A stretch of DNA of 64,000 nucleotides. Source: Isoetes taiwanensis. Lineage: Eukaryota > Streptophyta > Lycopodiopsida > Isoetales > Isoetaceae. Below, one piece after another: positions 46,403 through 58,462 of this stretch. Within the stretch, counting starts at the first letter, position 1, and every line of letters starts with the position of its first letter. The stretch covers positions 4,484,567 through 4,548,566 of the forward strand of contig JAJEKV010000028.1 in assembly GCA_021234155.1 (NCBI GenBank), given 5' to 3'. A program made the translations under genes and the position numbers. Under the pieces are notes generated by a model, which did no database searches, had not been told where the DNA came from, and saw nothing but the letters and a program-made list of their open reading frames with translations.

Positions 46403-49150
46403 GGTGTTACATGTTACAGCTCCCTAAAGATTGCAGTTTTGGAGCTTTGAGCTCCTCATTTTGTCGTTTTGTTAAATATGAAATGCTGAATGCCTGCACC
46501 CTAAAACGAAGCAGTGCCTTGTGTGGCTGAATGCGTGATTGGATTCTTGAAATTTCTGGTAAAAAGCCTTGTTGACTCTAGGAGAACATTGGCTCCAGGG
46601 TCGTCAGCCATGCCGGAATTTGCAGGAGTTTGACTAGAACTATGCCATGCAGGGTTTCTCCATCTTCGCTGAAAATTCCACGATGCATTACCAAGTGTCC
46701 ATCATTCTTTGTAGCTTCTGAGAAGCTAACTATGCCTTCTATTCCACGATGGCTGCATGCAGGGAAATTGAGGCTAGCGAGCTGACTGCTGGCCCTAGAA
46801 AGATTCTATGAAGTAGTCTTGCACGATTCAGGTGCCTGTTTTCCATTTTCTCATTCTGATGCATTAGAAAAAAATTGTATACAATGAGCCCTGTTGATCT
46901 GAGGAATTGGGGAAGTCTGGCTGTTCATTTTTGGGGCAAACCCAAGAACAAATTTCAACGCATAGAATGAAGCCATGGAACTTCATGCAAGGTGAGACTT
47001 TTGCACTCATTGTTGCTTCTTTCCAGTTGTTTTGCTAACTCTAATATAAACAGGATGAACTTGGATCAGCATTCCAGGATATTTACATTGTTGTTTCCGA
47101 ATTGGTGGTTTACTCTTGAAGAGCTTCTCTTTTTACTAGACCGGATATTTTCCAATTTTGCAAACCATTTGACGACTCAAACCTTGCTACTGTTGTGGAA
47201 ATGGGGTGAGAACAGTCTTTCGCCTCTTAGTTTCAAGCACGACAACACACAGATGGCAACATCCCTTTCCTTGGTTCTTCTTTGTAAGTTCATATTTGAT
47301 ATTTCCTTTTATTTGCTTCATTCGCTTCATAATTGATCTTCCCTTCAATCCCTTTTCACTTGGTTCATTCGCAGTGCACATGTCTGCAACATATCGCTTG
47401 GACATCCTGGGAAACATGTACATGGTTCCCACATGCATAATAGGCATTATGGCAAAGCTTTGGAGTTCAGCTATGCATTCTAGCTATGTAGCCTTGGAGT
47501 TCAGTGATGCATTCTGGCTATGGCGGCTTCTGGGGCTTTGCAATTTGGCAGTATGGCAGGCAGTGTTACTTTCTTCTCCTTGGCAGAGTATATGAATAGT
47601 TTGATATGAGGGATATGAGTGTTACTATACCAGGAGCAAGCGAAGTGACCACAACTTCTGGAGAAGAGGATCTCCCAGCATTCTTTTTCTTCCGCATGAT
47701 GTCATTCTGCAAATGACGTGTATGTGTCAGAAACTAGACAGTTATCAACGTTGCTAGCATCGTCCTTAGGGAAATAAATGGGCGGCACAGTTGATATTGC
47801 TGCTAGCATTGGAATATCAGAAACACGCGCTCAGCTTCTTCGTGACATGTTGGCATCGATTTTTTCAAATGAAGAGTTAAATGCAGATCTTTTGGCAAAA
47901 GCACCAGTAGATGAAATTGAGTCTGTTGGCATAGATGTTGATGATATCCTTCTTTTTTTCTTATCTGTTAATCTATTAAAAAGTTCCTCCATGGCCGCAT
48001 AAAGATGTTGCAGCTGTGGCAGTTTGAACTGTAGCCTGTCATCTAAATTTGTTGAAGCCCTCTTCATTCTACAGTAAATACTACATAATGCCAGTCTATG
48101 AAATGAAGAAACCATTTTTGTTAACTTGGTCTACAGACCAAATTATTGAGTCATTCTTATTTCCATATGTTGTTGTGCTGAACCTTAGGTTCGTATTTCC
48201 TTTTTTACTTGGCTATGCAACAAGGCCGATCTGCATTCCCTCCACTATTTCAGCGGTTGTTTCAGGTGCAGAAAAACAGTGGAGACATGTACCCTTTGCA
48301 AGTTTTTGATGCCGTTTCAGCGGAATCTGCATTGGTACAGTTGCCAAAGCATAAAGATGATGTTGAGGTTACGCAAGAAGTTTATTGTCGAGAAGTGTTT
48401 TTTTTGTATTACCCAACTATGTGCCAAAAAGAGATTCAATAAGGAGAAACCGAGATACTATGGCTCGAGAAGATGGTGAAAAATTAAGCAAGTGTTGGTC
48501 AAATTTGATTCATGCTTAAAAACAACTTATTCTTCAGCGACTTGTGCTTTGTCCCAATTTCATATCTCCGGAGATTCTAGAAAGGTAAGCGTAGCAACAG
48601 TTGTTGGTTCAAGTACAAAGATGGATTCAGCTTCTGGAATTTTAGCAAGCATATGCTATCAATACGCTGATGTTAGAGTTCTTGGAAATAATGGAACTTC
48701 ATACAAAAAAACTATGACAAACTGCTTAGACATGCGGCTCATAACATAACACAATTGCAATGGTTCTAATTTTGGCTTTGGGTGTTTTGCATATTTCACA
48801 CATGGCACTTGATTTGCCTCCAAAGTTTCTGTGTTGGTACCTTGGAAAATACAATACTCTGTGAACGTCTTAGTCCGTTGCAAAATTGGCTTCTAAGACT
48901 TGCATGTGTTTTCTTGTCAAGTTGAATACATAACCGAGTAATTAATGGTAAGAAAGCATGTCCATAGTGGCTTCTATCTTGCTTTATCTTCTATTCGAAA
49001 TTGGTTATTTTATTTGGTGGCATGAGAAGAAAAGTTCAACTTATATTGTTTTATGCGTGAACTGTTTTATGAGCTATTGTTTTATGAGTGAACTGTTGTG
49101 CAGTGTTTTGTCCGTGTAGTTTTTCTGTGTTGAAGCATCTTTTAACCACC
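46403..49150. other. Unrecognised DNA with a few open frames
   Basis: 47778-48002 (plus) is a 74-codon frame, MGGTVDIAASIGISETRAQ and on. It is acidic and helical-looking, with no family recognised. 48209-48442 and 48492-48749 (plus) are further open stretches without known motifs. They might be exons of one decayed gene but no consistent splice chain was found. Confidence 0.35.
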
Positions 49151-49165
49151 ATGTTGTCCCATTTT

Positions 49166-49276
49166 ACATGCTCGCTTGGCTTATTTTCTTATGGCTATCG
49201 GGAGCCTTGGAGCCATTGCACATGGTTTTGCATTACCTGCACTTTCTATTATATTTGGAAACTTTATTGACATGGT
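49166..49276 (+). pseudogene. Fragment of an ABCB (P-glycoprotein-type) transporter, first transmembrane segment
   Basis: A frame through LMAIGSLGAIAHGFALPALS and IIFGNFIDM matches the first membrane helix and following loop of plant ABCB exporters (pattern LMxxGSxGAxxxGxxxPxxxxxFGxxID). Nothing else of the 1200-residue transporter is seen nearby; no Walker A or signature motif was found in 49-50.9 kb. It is a stranded exon, too short to act. A donor-like GTAGGT follows directly. Confidence 0.6.
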
Positions 49277-50598
49277 AGGTTGGCCCATAATCCTCAGAAG
49301 ATGTATTAGAAAGTAACTAAGCCTTTCCATGTTTGTTTGTTCTATTTGTTGTAGCAATTTATGGTCCTCTTAGACATGTTGAGTAAAGGGTTCATAGAGA
49401 AAATTTCATGACAAATTGAAAATTCCATGACTTAGTTGTTGAATAAGTGCTTGGAACCATCTCCAGTTCCATGCTAAATCAACTACATTGAAAGTGAGCT
49501 CATTATCATGTATTTTCTTGATTTAAGACACATTTAATCCCTTATATCCCATACAATATAACGGATTCTTTAAATAATTTTGAGAAGATGGTTTCTCAAG
49601 GAAGCCTTACATTCGAATTATCTAACTCAAATTATACATTTTGCTAGACAAGTTTTTTTGTACGTCGAGCACACACATTTCTACATAGGTAACAAATGTG
49701 GATAGATATACTTTTGTAAAGCAGGAAAGTCAAACAACACAACAATTAAATAGTAAATCAACTTTAATAATTTATATCCAAGTCTTCAATAATGAAGGTC
49801 AACGAATGGCTAGAATGTGAAATAAAAGATCGTGTGTAAATGAAGAATTAGCATTGTTGATGTTGGCCAGTTGAACGGTGCACCCAAGGTTGTTGGCACA
49901 GAACCTCAATTTATGGGTTCTCTCCTTTTTGAACAGTCAAGGGAGCACATGGTCAAGGAAGTTATCTGGCACGATACTCACCAAGTTGTCAAATTATTCT
50001 GCACGTTGACACTTGTTTGGGATCCTTAGCTTTCGATTGAAGAATTGGGCTTCCAGTTGAGATGATTAGGAATATAACAATGAGTTACATCCACAATTTT
50101 AGTAGGTTGCAAGACTGTGTGGATGCATTTTCTGTAGGCTATTCAACAAATATGCTTATGCTACTTGGTAGAGGAGACATTGAATTTGACTTATCTGAGC
50201 CAAAGACACCCCGCACTGAGACCAGGAATGGATGCCCATTGAATAAAAACAGTTAAGATTATGGATCACTCTTCATTGTGGACGTGGGAGACAATCCTCT
50301 TCTTTGGGCCAGCAAACTTTCAGGTCTGCCCTTGTGATTTAAAGATTTAATCCTTCTGTCTTAAGCTGTGTATTGTTGCAAGAAATTCAACAATACACAC
50401 AACAAAAGTACCTTAAAGCAAACGATTACAGCTTTAAACCTGATGCCCCGCAAGAAAAAACCAATGCAATTAAGGAGGAGTCTGTAGGGAGGAGTCTGAA
50501 CTACCATGAGATGGATCTAAATTCGTATGCAAAATATGGAAGCTCTTCTTACTTGCTTTGCCTTTATACTCCATAAAGAACTAACTTTGATGTTTTTT

Positions 50599-50666
50599 GG
50601 CTAACTGGGAAGACAGACGAAGCTCCAATCTTGCATTCCTTATTTCTGTGTGTGCCACAGGCTTTT
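50599..50666 (+). repeat. Dispersed repeat family R1, copy C (partial)
   Basis: 68 bp identical to 46335-46402 except for one transition. The near-identity contrasts with the weaker R1 copy at 22 kb, so this pair separated recently. Confidence 0.9.
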
Positions 50667-50940
50667 ATGTTTTGATACCAAGCGATAGAAAATCCGTTGT
50701 GTTTTGTCATGGTATTGCCTGAAAATTTCTGTTAAGATGGCCGAGAAAGATAATGGCACTAGATCTCTTAGACAATCGCAGATATTCTACCTCCAGGACC
50801 CATCTGTAAGCAAGCTCAAAAAACCTCACCAAAAAACTTCGGTTGTCGCGTGCATACGATCCAGCTAGCGGTATGTTAACTGTATTGTTTCCTGCATCAA
50901 AATGGTTTTCATTTCTTAGACAACTAACTCTATCCTATCG

Positions 50941-52672
50941 ATGATGGATCGCAAGGATTTCTATAAAGTAGGCCATGACATGCGTGCTTATAGCGAGCTT
51001 CAACGTGTCTTACATACGAATAAAGGTTTCTCAGACCTTTTTCCAGCTAATGAAAACCTTGGGAAGAATTTGACAACAGAGGAGGATAGGGAAAAGCTTA
51101 CTGCCTCCAGCATTGTAACAGGAAATGAACAATTGGAAGTATCAAGAAAAAAAAGCTTCAAAACAAATGGCTTCATTGATGTGCCCAAAATTGCCTTATT
51201 GCTCGAACGTTGTTCTAGTACCAAGGCTTTGTCAGAAGGTCAACAGATTCATCGCTACATAATGCAAAATGGATTGGATCAGCATGTGGTCCTATCTAAC
51301 TTGCTTATACAAATGTATGGCAAGTGTGAAGATTTACAGAATGCAAGGGCTGTATTTGACAAGATGTGCATTCAGAACGTTTATTCTTGGAATATCTTAA
51401 TTGCAGTTTATGTCCAACATAGGCACCTTGAAGAAGCACTGGTGCTTTTTTATCAGATGCCCGTGTGGGACATAGTAACTTGGAACACAATGATTGGCAT
51501 ATGGACAGCAAGGCAACTTAGAGATGGAGCAGAATGTGGTATCCTGGAATGCCATCATTATGGCTCTCATTAGTCAAGGGCATATCAAGGAAGTTGATCA
51601 GTGGTTCGAACAAACGCCTCAACGTAATGTAATTTCATGGAACACTATGATTGTTAGTCACGCAGAACATGGGCAACTTGAGGACGCCTTGAAACTCCTT
51701 CCAAGAATGTCTGTGAGAAATGTCGTTACATGGAATTTTATAATTGGAGGTTTTATAAAGAGGGCAATGAGGCTTGTATACTGTTTCAACGAATGCCACA
51801 ACGTGATGTAGCGTCCTACAAGCTATGATCTCAGCCTTTGTTGGGGCTGCCAACTTAATGAGGCAGTATATCTCTTTAAACGAATGCCTTATAAGGATGT
51901 CATTTTATGGACTGATGATCAGTAACAACATTCTCTGCTGGCATGTTGTTTTAATAGTGGATGTGGTAATGTTGATTATTAACATTGCTATCAAACATTA
52001 AGGAAATTTCATGCTGCAAATAGCTACTTGCTTTGAGTTCAAAATATATGGTCTGCAATAGTCTTGGCTCTTGCCCTCTCCTAGCCTCAATGACATCTGG
52101 CTTAGAATGGCCAAATATTTGCTCAACAACTAGATTATAATTCCATCTAGAGGAGGTTTGCTTTGAAGATGTGCACAAAGTGTTCAACCAAATGCAGGAA
52201 AGGAATATTATATCATGTTCAACCATGATTGCAGCGCACATAGTGCATGGTTATGGAAAAGAGGCATTTGGCATTTATCAACAAATGCAGTTAGCAAAGG
52301 AGAGTCCAAACACCATTATCTACATAGTTCTTCTCAACGGTTGTGCCAGCTTTAGTTTTTTTAACAGAAGGCAAATTAATTCATGCACATGCTATATAGT
52401 ATGGGTTTGAATTAGCAACTATCATTGGAAATGCCCTCATCAATATGCATGGGAAGACTGATAATCTGAATGATGCATCTGAGAATACAATTGTTGCAAC
52501 GTATTCCCATTATGGTTTTTTCAAAGAGGCCCACTATCTTTTTCAACAGACGCAGTTGCATGGCTTCAAACCAGATGAGGCCATGTTCATCAGCATTCTA
52601 AATGCATGCACTACCAGAGCTTCAATGAAAGCTGCAAGAGTTAAGTTATGCATCTTTCACTGGTCTGTGTAG
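50941..52672 (+). pseudogene. PLS-type pentatricopeptide repeat (PPR) protein, frameshifted and truncated
   Basis: PPR proteins bind organellar RNA; PLS forms guide C-to-U (and in ferns U-to-C) editing. 50941-51573 starts with an ATG and has a non-repeat lead of about 75 residues. PPR motifs follow: ALSEGQQIHRYIMQNGLDQH, NLLIQMYGKCEDLQNARAVF, YSWNILIAVYVQHRHLEEAL and VTWNTMIGIW. Continuations lie in other frames: 51494-51811 (VVSWNAIIMALISQGHIKE, NVISWNTMIVSHAEHGQLED), 52171-52410 and 52445-52672 (ATYSHYGFFKEAHYLFQQTQ). About 350 bp of non-PPR sequence separates 51.8 from 52.15 kb. No E, E+ or DYW domain follows. Frame changes at about 51530, 51790 and 52400 make it a pseudogene unless the assembly is wrong. 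Confidence 0.87.
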
Positions 52673-52906
52673 TACTGTTGTTGGATTGGGTTGTTGTAGG
52701 CCTATTCTTTTGGTGGATTCAAAAGTAATTTTGGGAATTGTTGTTGGAAGTATAGTTGCCATCTTTTGTCGCATATTTGTGGTGATCAGATTTAGGATGA
52801 TCTTGAAGCAATTGTAGAAATGGTATCTAACCTTAAACAGACAATGAAAGCAGTTGTAATGCCGTACAAATTCTAGCTCCTATTTCTATGTGGTTGTATT
52901 TGCAGC

Positions 52907-53004
52907 ATACAACTTGGAGTTCTACACGGACATACAATGACTTACATTCTAGAAAATACAACTTGGAGTTCTACAAGGACATACACTGACTTACACTCTA
53001 GAAA
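52907..53004 (+). repeat. 49-bp tandem duplication
   Basis: 52907-52955 and 52956-53004 are adjacent direct copies beginning ATACAACTTGGAGTTCTAC, with a few substitutions. Confidence 0.88.
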
Positions 53005-53746
53005 ATACAGGCCAGTGTATGAAGTTGCGAGTTAATATTTTTCCTTATCCAGGCTTACATTTAATATTATTGGCTTCATAGAACTTACAAAGAGTTATGC
53101 GATTATTGAAGACTATTCATTATTCTACTTTAACATGCTTAGAAATTTAATTTGCAAGGGTATTGCATCATTCCCTCTAACTATAAGCTAGAGATTGTGC
53201 AAGTGATTACATCTTAAACTTAAGCTACTGGAATCCAACAACACATCTAGGCTATAAGTTATGACTCAAGCATTCTTACATCATATTGATACCATTCTTA
53301 CACCATATCAATGAAATTTCAAATTGGCACTCTTGATCTTGGTCATCCACTGGTCCAAACTTAAAACATAGAAATTGCACTGCACCGCACCCCCTGCATC
53401 AATGCTCATATATGGCTACGATCTCTAAAGGTGTCATATCTAGGTCTTGGAATTGTTGTTGATGCTTTAGAACATAAAAACAACAAATAACGCCTCTTCC
53501 TACAAAGTATGTAAAGCTGCAGGCAAAAAGAATAATAAAAATCTCATGTCAGGAATCTCAAGTCATTAGCACCATGCTAGAAATAGGCTTGGTCCATGCA
53601 CAATTCATAAACAAAGGAAAATAAAACAACACAAAACAAAACCCCCCTTTCAAACCATTAATAACCCCAAACACATCAAATGACCCAACAAGAACCATGA
53701 AACGAAACGACAGCAAGAAACATGAAAACACACTCGGGCCACCGAA

Positions 53747-53775
53747 GGGCAACCCTCCGTGCGCAGCACCTTGTT
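53747..53775 (+). repeat. Dispersed GC-rich word R2, copy B
   Basis: Matches 29160-29188 with one transition and a G inserted in the following T-run. Confidence 0.7.
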
Positions 53776-54359
53776 TTTTTTTATGATGCAGATGATAGTG
53801 GGCCAAAGGTAGAAAGGTCTGATGATGTAGGAAACTCAGTGTTCGCATCGGGTGATGTGGACGATAGATAAAAAGGGAGTGTAGCAGGATGTGAGGAATG
53901 ACTCAAGTTTGAAAGGCAATGCGAAGAAATTTTGCATCCAAAAACTAAGTAGAGTTTTTTTCGAAATCAGAGGATTATCATTGGCCGGATGTGGGCAAAG
54001 ATAAAACTTGAGGTAAAAAAAAATGCTCATCGATTCCAGAGAGATCAATTAAGACAATAAAAATATGGCTATGGTAATCATGGCTTCTAAAATGCGACTT
54101 AGGCGATTTCAAGCAAGAGTGGGCCCATAACCTTTTGCGAATACGAAATCAACAAGAAGACATACGGAATGTATGGTCATCGTCATGTCCTGAATCGGGC
54201 TCGGGACCACATCCTTAGTGCATAGCATGGAGGAATCAAGAGAAAGAGGCGCTCAGTTGGATGATCAAGAACATCGCTTGTGCCTCTTCATATAGTGGTT
54301 GAAGTTCCAACGGTCCTGGCTATATATAGCATAGTTGTTGCAGATCATGGACACATCAC

Positions 54360-55859
54360 ATGATGGAGATGATCCTCAAGGAAAAAGGATTGTGGGACAC
54401 GGTTTGTCTTCCGGCAGGATCTTCAATTGCCCTTTCTGAAGAATCCAAGGCAAAGGAGGATAAAGCCAAGCTATTGATTTGCATCAGCCTTGGCGATGCT
54501 GCAGCTCGCTTGGTGAAGGGTTGCAACACTGCCCATGACATCTGGCAAACCCTTGTCAATCGCTATGCTGCCTCTGATGCAGCTAATCGTAAGTTTGTCA
54601 AGAAACAACTTGATGACCTCATGCTTTCTGAAGGGGATTCTGTTGACATTCATATCATCCGCATGAAAGGCATCCTTGATGAGCTCTCTGCCATTGGAGA
54701 ACCTATCCGAGATGAAGACAAATCTCAGACCCTCTTGAACAGCCTTCCAAGAAGATTTGAGCCTCTAGTCATTGCTATAGAAAGCTCCCTCAATGCATAC
54801 AAGTTTGAGGACGTTGTTACCCGTGTTCGCAATGAGGCCTTGCACAGAGCCAAATATTTCAAGAATGATGACACGGTTTTGATTACACATCAATCAAAAA
54901 GGGATCCACGAAAATCCAGGGATCAAATTCAGTGCTTCCGTTGTCACGTCTTTGGCCACTTTGCTCGAGAATGTCCAACTAAAGTCATATCCACTGTTCC
55001 AATTGCTCCAGTTTCCTCTACTGTGCCAATTTCCTCCAAACCTTCCTTGTTACCTGTTCCTAGTCCTTCTCTTCCAAGCCCATCTCACTTTACCCCGGCT
55101 CCACAAGCTCCTACTTTCTTTCATATGGCTGCACTTGCTCAAGCCCTGCCTCACTCTTATCCACTTCTTAACACTCCTACATATCCCCCCGGTTTTCCTC
55201 CCATTCCTCCCTCTGATCTTCCTCCTCCTTATAGCACCTTCAGCAGTCAAGAGTCTCTCTTCATGGCCATCGACTCTTCCCAACTCTTATTTTCCAATAT
55301 CTGGTATCTTGATTCTGGTGCTACTGCACATATGACTCTATTTCGCCATCTCCTTACTCAGTACACATCTTCCTTCCATCACACAGTTAAGCTTGGTGAC
55401 CACTCTGAACACCAAGTGCTTGGTGCTGGCTCCATTGAAATCCTGTTGCCTGGACCCATGCGTAAACGTCTATCTGGTGTACTTCTTGTTCCTGGCCTAA
55501 AGCAAAACCTGTTGTCAGTTAGCAAAATTGTTGATGCAGGGTATCTTGTCTCCTTTACTGCCACCAAATGTCTCATTCACTTGCCTCAATGTCTCCCAAT
55601 TCTTACTGGTTCTAGAGAGGGCAACCTGTTCAAGCTCTCCATCCCCTTTGATCACCTCAATTATGTATCTTCCACCCCGCACAACTATGAACTTTGGCAC
55701 AGAAGGCTTGGCCACATTGGTCATCATCGTATACAATTTCTTGTATCTCATGGTTATCTTCCTTCCTTATCCGCAGAAAAGGACCCCTGTCATGACTGCC
55801 TTCGAGGCAAACTTACCAGAGCCTCTTTTCCTGCATCACAGTCTCATGCCTCTAGATGA
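54360..55859 (+). pseudogene. Copia gag, protease and GAG-pre-integrase
   Basis: 499 codons. Gag (UBN2-like) fills residues 1-175 with LVNRYAASDAANRKFVKKQL. A CCHC zinc knuckle CFRCHVFGHFAREC lies at about 191-204. A Pro-rich linker follows, then the aspartic protease site WYLDSGATAHM at about 315, and LWHRRLGHIGHHRIQF with CHDCLRGK at about 445-485 (GAG-pre-integrase). The frame ends at a TGA where the integrase should begin in the same frame, a single-base-type shift. The ATG used is probably not the original start, because gag homology is cut at the 5' end. Confidence 0.92.
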
Positions 55860-55880
55860 CTTGAGCCGATTCACGCAGAT

Positions 55881-56840
55881 TTGTGTGGGACTATATCACC
55901 ACCATCATTTGGAGGATTTCGATACATGCTAACATTTCTTGATGATTACAGTCGGCGTGCCACTGTTTACTTTCTCACTTCCAAGAATCAAGCCCTTGAT
56001 CAATTCCGCATATTTCATGCTGAGGGTGAACGCTTCACCAATTTTCGTCTCGTAACCTTGCACAATGATGGAGGCGGAGAATTAAACTCAGGCCTTTTTT
56101 CTTCCTTTTGCAGCAGTCTTGATATTCGCATGAAGCTAACCACATCATATACCCCAGAGCAGAATGGGCGTGCTGAGCGGCTTAATCGCACCTTATTAGA
56201 AATGGCTCGTACTATGCTCCTTTCCATGGATGTGCACCACCGATTCTGGGCAGAAGCAATTGCCACAGCAGTATATCTTACCAATCGTGCACTGCATTCA
56301 GCAATTCAAAATCAGCTTCCAGAGGAGGTTTGGCTTCAAAGGTCTATTTCTCTTCATCATTTACGCATTTTTGGATGCCAATGCTTTGTATTTCAGAATC
56401 CGTCCTCCAAACTTGCACCTCGATCTCATCCTGCCATGCTCCTGGGATATTGTGATACTCGAAAAGCCTATCGACTCTTTGATCTCACATCCCATCATCT
56501 TGTGCTATCCTGCCATGTCCTATTTCATGAATCTACTCGTTGCATATTCCCAACCTTCCTTCATCTGCCATTACTCTTCAATTTCCCATTGCCACTGGAC
56601 CTACCCACTTACCCTCCACTCCACCCACCGTTGCCTCCTCAAGTAATGTCTCATCCTTCCTCAATCCCTCCTCTGAATCTCCACCCGCTGCTCCCTCTCT
56701 ACCCACTATATCACCTGCACCATGCTCCGTTCCCTCTATCTCTGATCCACATATGCCAGAATCCTCCAGACCAGCTCGCACTCGGCAACCACCACAATGG
56801 CATCAAGATTACTCAATGCTCACTCAAGACACTATTCTAG
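55881..56840 (+). pseudogene. Copia integrase
   Basis: The frame enters with LCGTISPPSFGGFRYMLTFLDDYSR (shown here as two motifs: GGFRYMLTFLDDYSR with the first Asp, and the preceding LCGT). It continues with TLHNDGGGEL, where the family usually has RSDNGGEF, and NGRAERLNRTLLE carrying the catalytic Glu. The DDE triad thus appears present. The last 70 codons are out of frame, as the following connection continues in the 56540 frame. Confidence 0.9.
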
Positions 56841-57514
56841 AGCCCACAACTTTTCACGCTGCCTCTTTTGGACCCTGGCATGCCCAATGGACTACTGCCA
56901 TGCAAGATGAGCTAAACTCTATAGCTGAATGCCAATCCTGGACCTTAGTTCCTCGCCCTTCTCATCAGCCTGTTATTGGCATTAAATGGGTGTATCGTGT
57001 CAAGTATCACTCCAATGGCTCTATCGATCGTTTTAAAGCACGCCTTGTTGCAAAAGGCTACAATCAAACCCAAGGCATTGATTTCGAAGAAACCTACGCT
57101 CCTGTGGCATGCATCACCTCTATTCGCATGCTCTTGGCCCATGCCACACAAAAGCACTATCACATCCACCAAATGGGCGTGGCAAATGCCTTTCTAAATG
57201 GCCCTCTCAATGAGGATGTGTATATTGATCAGCCCCCTGGTTTTATCAATCCTGCCTTCCCAGACCATGTCTGCCACCTTCACAAAGCATTATACGGACT
57301 TCGTCAAGCTCCTCGTGCCTGGTACGCCAAACTTCATGCCACTCTTACTCACTTGAAATTTGCTCCAAACCACTCTGATCCCAGCCTCTACATCGAATAC
57401 AAACCCTCTCCCTTGTTTGTTCTGGTCTACGTCGATGATCTGTTACTCATAGCTCAGTCCCCTGATTCCCTCCATGCCCTTAAAAAACAGCTCTTGGCAA
57501 TGAATTCAAGATGA
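56540..57514 (+). pseudogene. Copia reverse transcriptase
   Basis: RT blocks from about 56870: MQDELNSIAECQSWTLVPRP, IGIKWVYRVKYHSNGSIDRF, ARLVAKGYNQTQGIDFEETY, QMGVANAFLNG (first catalytic Asp replaced: families have DVKNAFLNG, here GVANAFL) and YVDDLLLIA at about 57427. The D-to-G change in the first catalytic block would inactivate the polymerase even if the frame were open. Stop at 57512. Confidence 0.9.
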
Positions 57515-57565
57515 AGGACATGGGTCTCGCTCACTATTTCCTGGGCATTCACATTCATCAAGACC

Positions 57566-58462
57566 TTGAGAATAATACTCTTGTTCTATCGCAGTACAAA
57601 TATCTTCAAACTATCATTCATCAATGCTCCTTGGACCTTTGTCACCCTGCTGTCACACCTCTTGAACCAGGTCTTGCTCTTACAAAAACCTCTCCCTCAT
57701 GCTCTCCTGATCATCCACCCATCAGAGATCGCTCTCAACTTGCTGGGCATGATTAACTATAATGCTGTTTGCACTCGTCTTGACCTTGCATTTCCTCTTT
57801 GCAAACTATCCCAATTCTCCCTAAATCCACTTGACACTCACTATGCCAGCCTCAAACGCGTTCTAAAATACATTGCAGGGACTCTTACACTGGGTATCAC
57901 TTATAAAGCAAGTGGGGATTCCTCTCCCATTGGCTTCTCTGATGCGGATTGGGCTGGTGACCAGTCAGACCGGAAATCAACATCAGGCTACGTCTTTGTC
58001 TTTGCTGGAGGTGCTGTCAGCTGGAGCAGCTGCAAGCAAACATGTGTGGCTATGTCTTCCACTGAAGCTGAATATGTGGCTCTTGCACATGCTGCCAAAG
58101 AATCTGTCTGGCTCCACCGACTATGTTCTGAATTTGGTTTGCTCGCTGATCCAGGACTGCTTCTGTTCACAGATAACCAAGGTGCCTTAGCCATGAGCAA
58201 AAATCCTGTCAATCATCGAAAGATGAAGCATATTGATCTGAGGTATCACTTTGTTCGATATCTTGTTGAGAATCAACAGCTTCGCTTGGCCTATTGCAGT
58301 ACTCAATCCATGCCAGCCGATATGATGACTAAGGCACTGGGCAACAGCAAACTTCATCAATTTCTCAATCAAATTGGCATACTTAGCTCTAAAGTGGGGA
58401 TGTCTGCACAGCAGCAACAAGCTGAATCGGAGCTTAGGCATCTTGAGTGGGGATGTTGCTGA
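57566..58462 (+). pseudogene. Copia RT end and RNase H
   Basis: 57511-57756 carries the RT thumb (MKDMGLAHYFLGIHI) in one frame. The frame from 57566 carries the continuation from about 57740: RLDLAFPLCKLSQFSLNPL, GFSDADWAGDQSDRKSTSGY (RNase H first Asp), MSSTEAEYVALAHAAKE (Glu) and FTDNQGALAMSKNP (Asp). The ORF stop overlaps the start of the LTR. Confidence 0.9.

Larger units (their letters stand above)
52673..54336. other. Intergenic between the PPR relic and the copia element
   Basis: Contains a 49-bp tandem duplication (52907-53004) and the second copy of word R2 (53747-53775). No gene is recognised. Confidence 0.5.
54360..58462 (+). mobile_element. Ty1-copia retrotransposon, 5' LTR missing
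   Basis: Domains in the order gag, protease, integrase, RT, RNase H identify Ty1-copia. A polypurine tract (GAGTGGGGA, 58445-58453) and TGTTGC (58454) mark the start of the 3' LTR. Upstream, homology begins abruptly within gag (EMILKEKGLW); the first 30-50 gag residues, a primer-binding site and the 5' LTR are absent. Frame breaks lie at 55857, between integrase and RT near 56800, and at about 57510 and 57740. Between breaks the protein is well preserved, so the element is fairly young. A 24-bp inverted match links 54337-54360 with the 3' LTR. Confidence 0.93.

Noticed and set aside
49862-50256. Possible exons of an ABC transporter or kinase after the ABCB fragment
   Set aside because: No Walker, signature or kinase motif found. 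The open frames are short and unlinked.
50738-50870. Short frame with LRQSQIFYLQDP, reminiscent of a CACTA transposon-associated protein
   Set aside because: Only about 14 residues look suggestive and the frame stops soon after. Too little to call.
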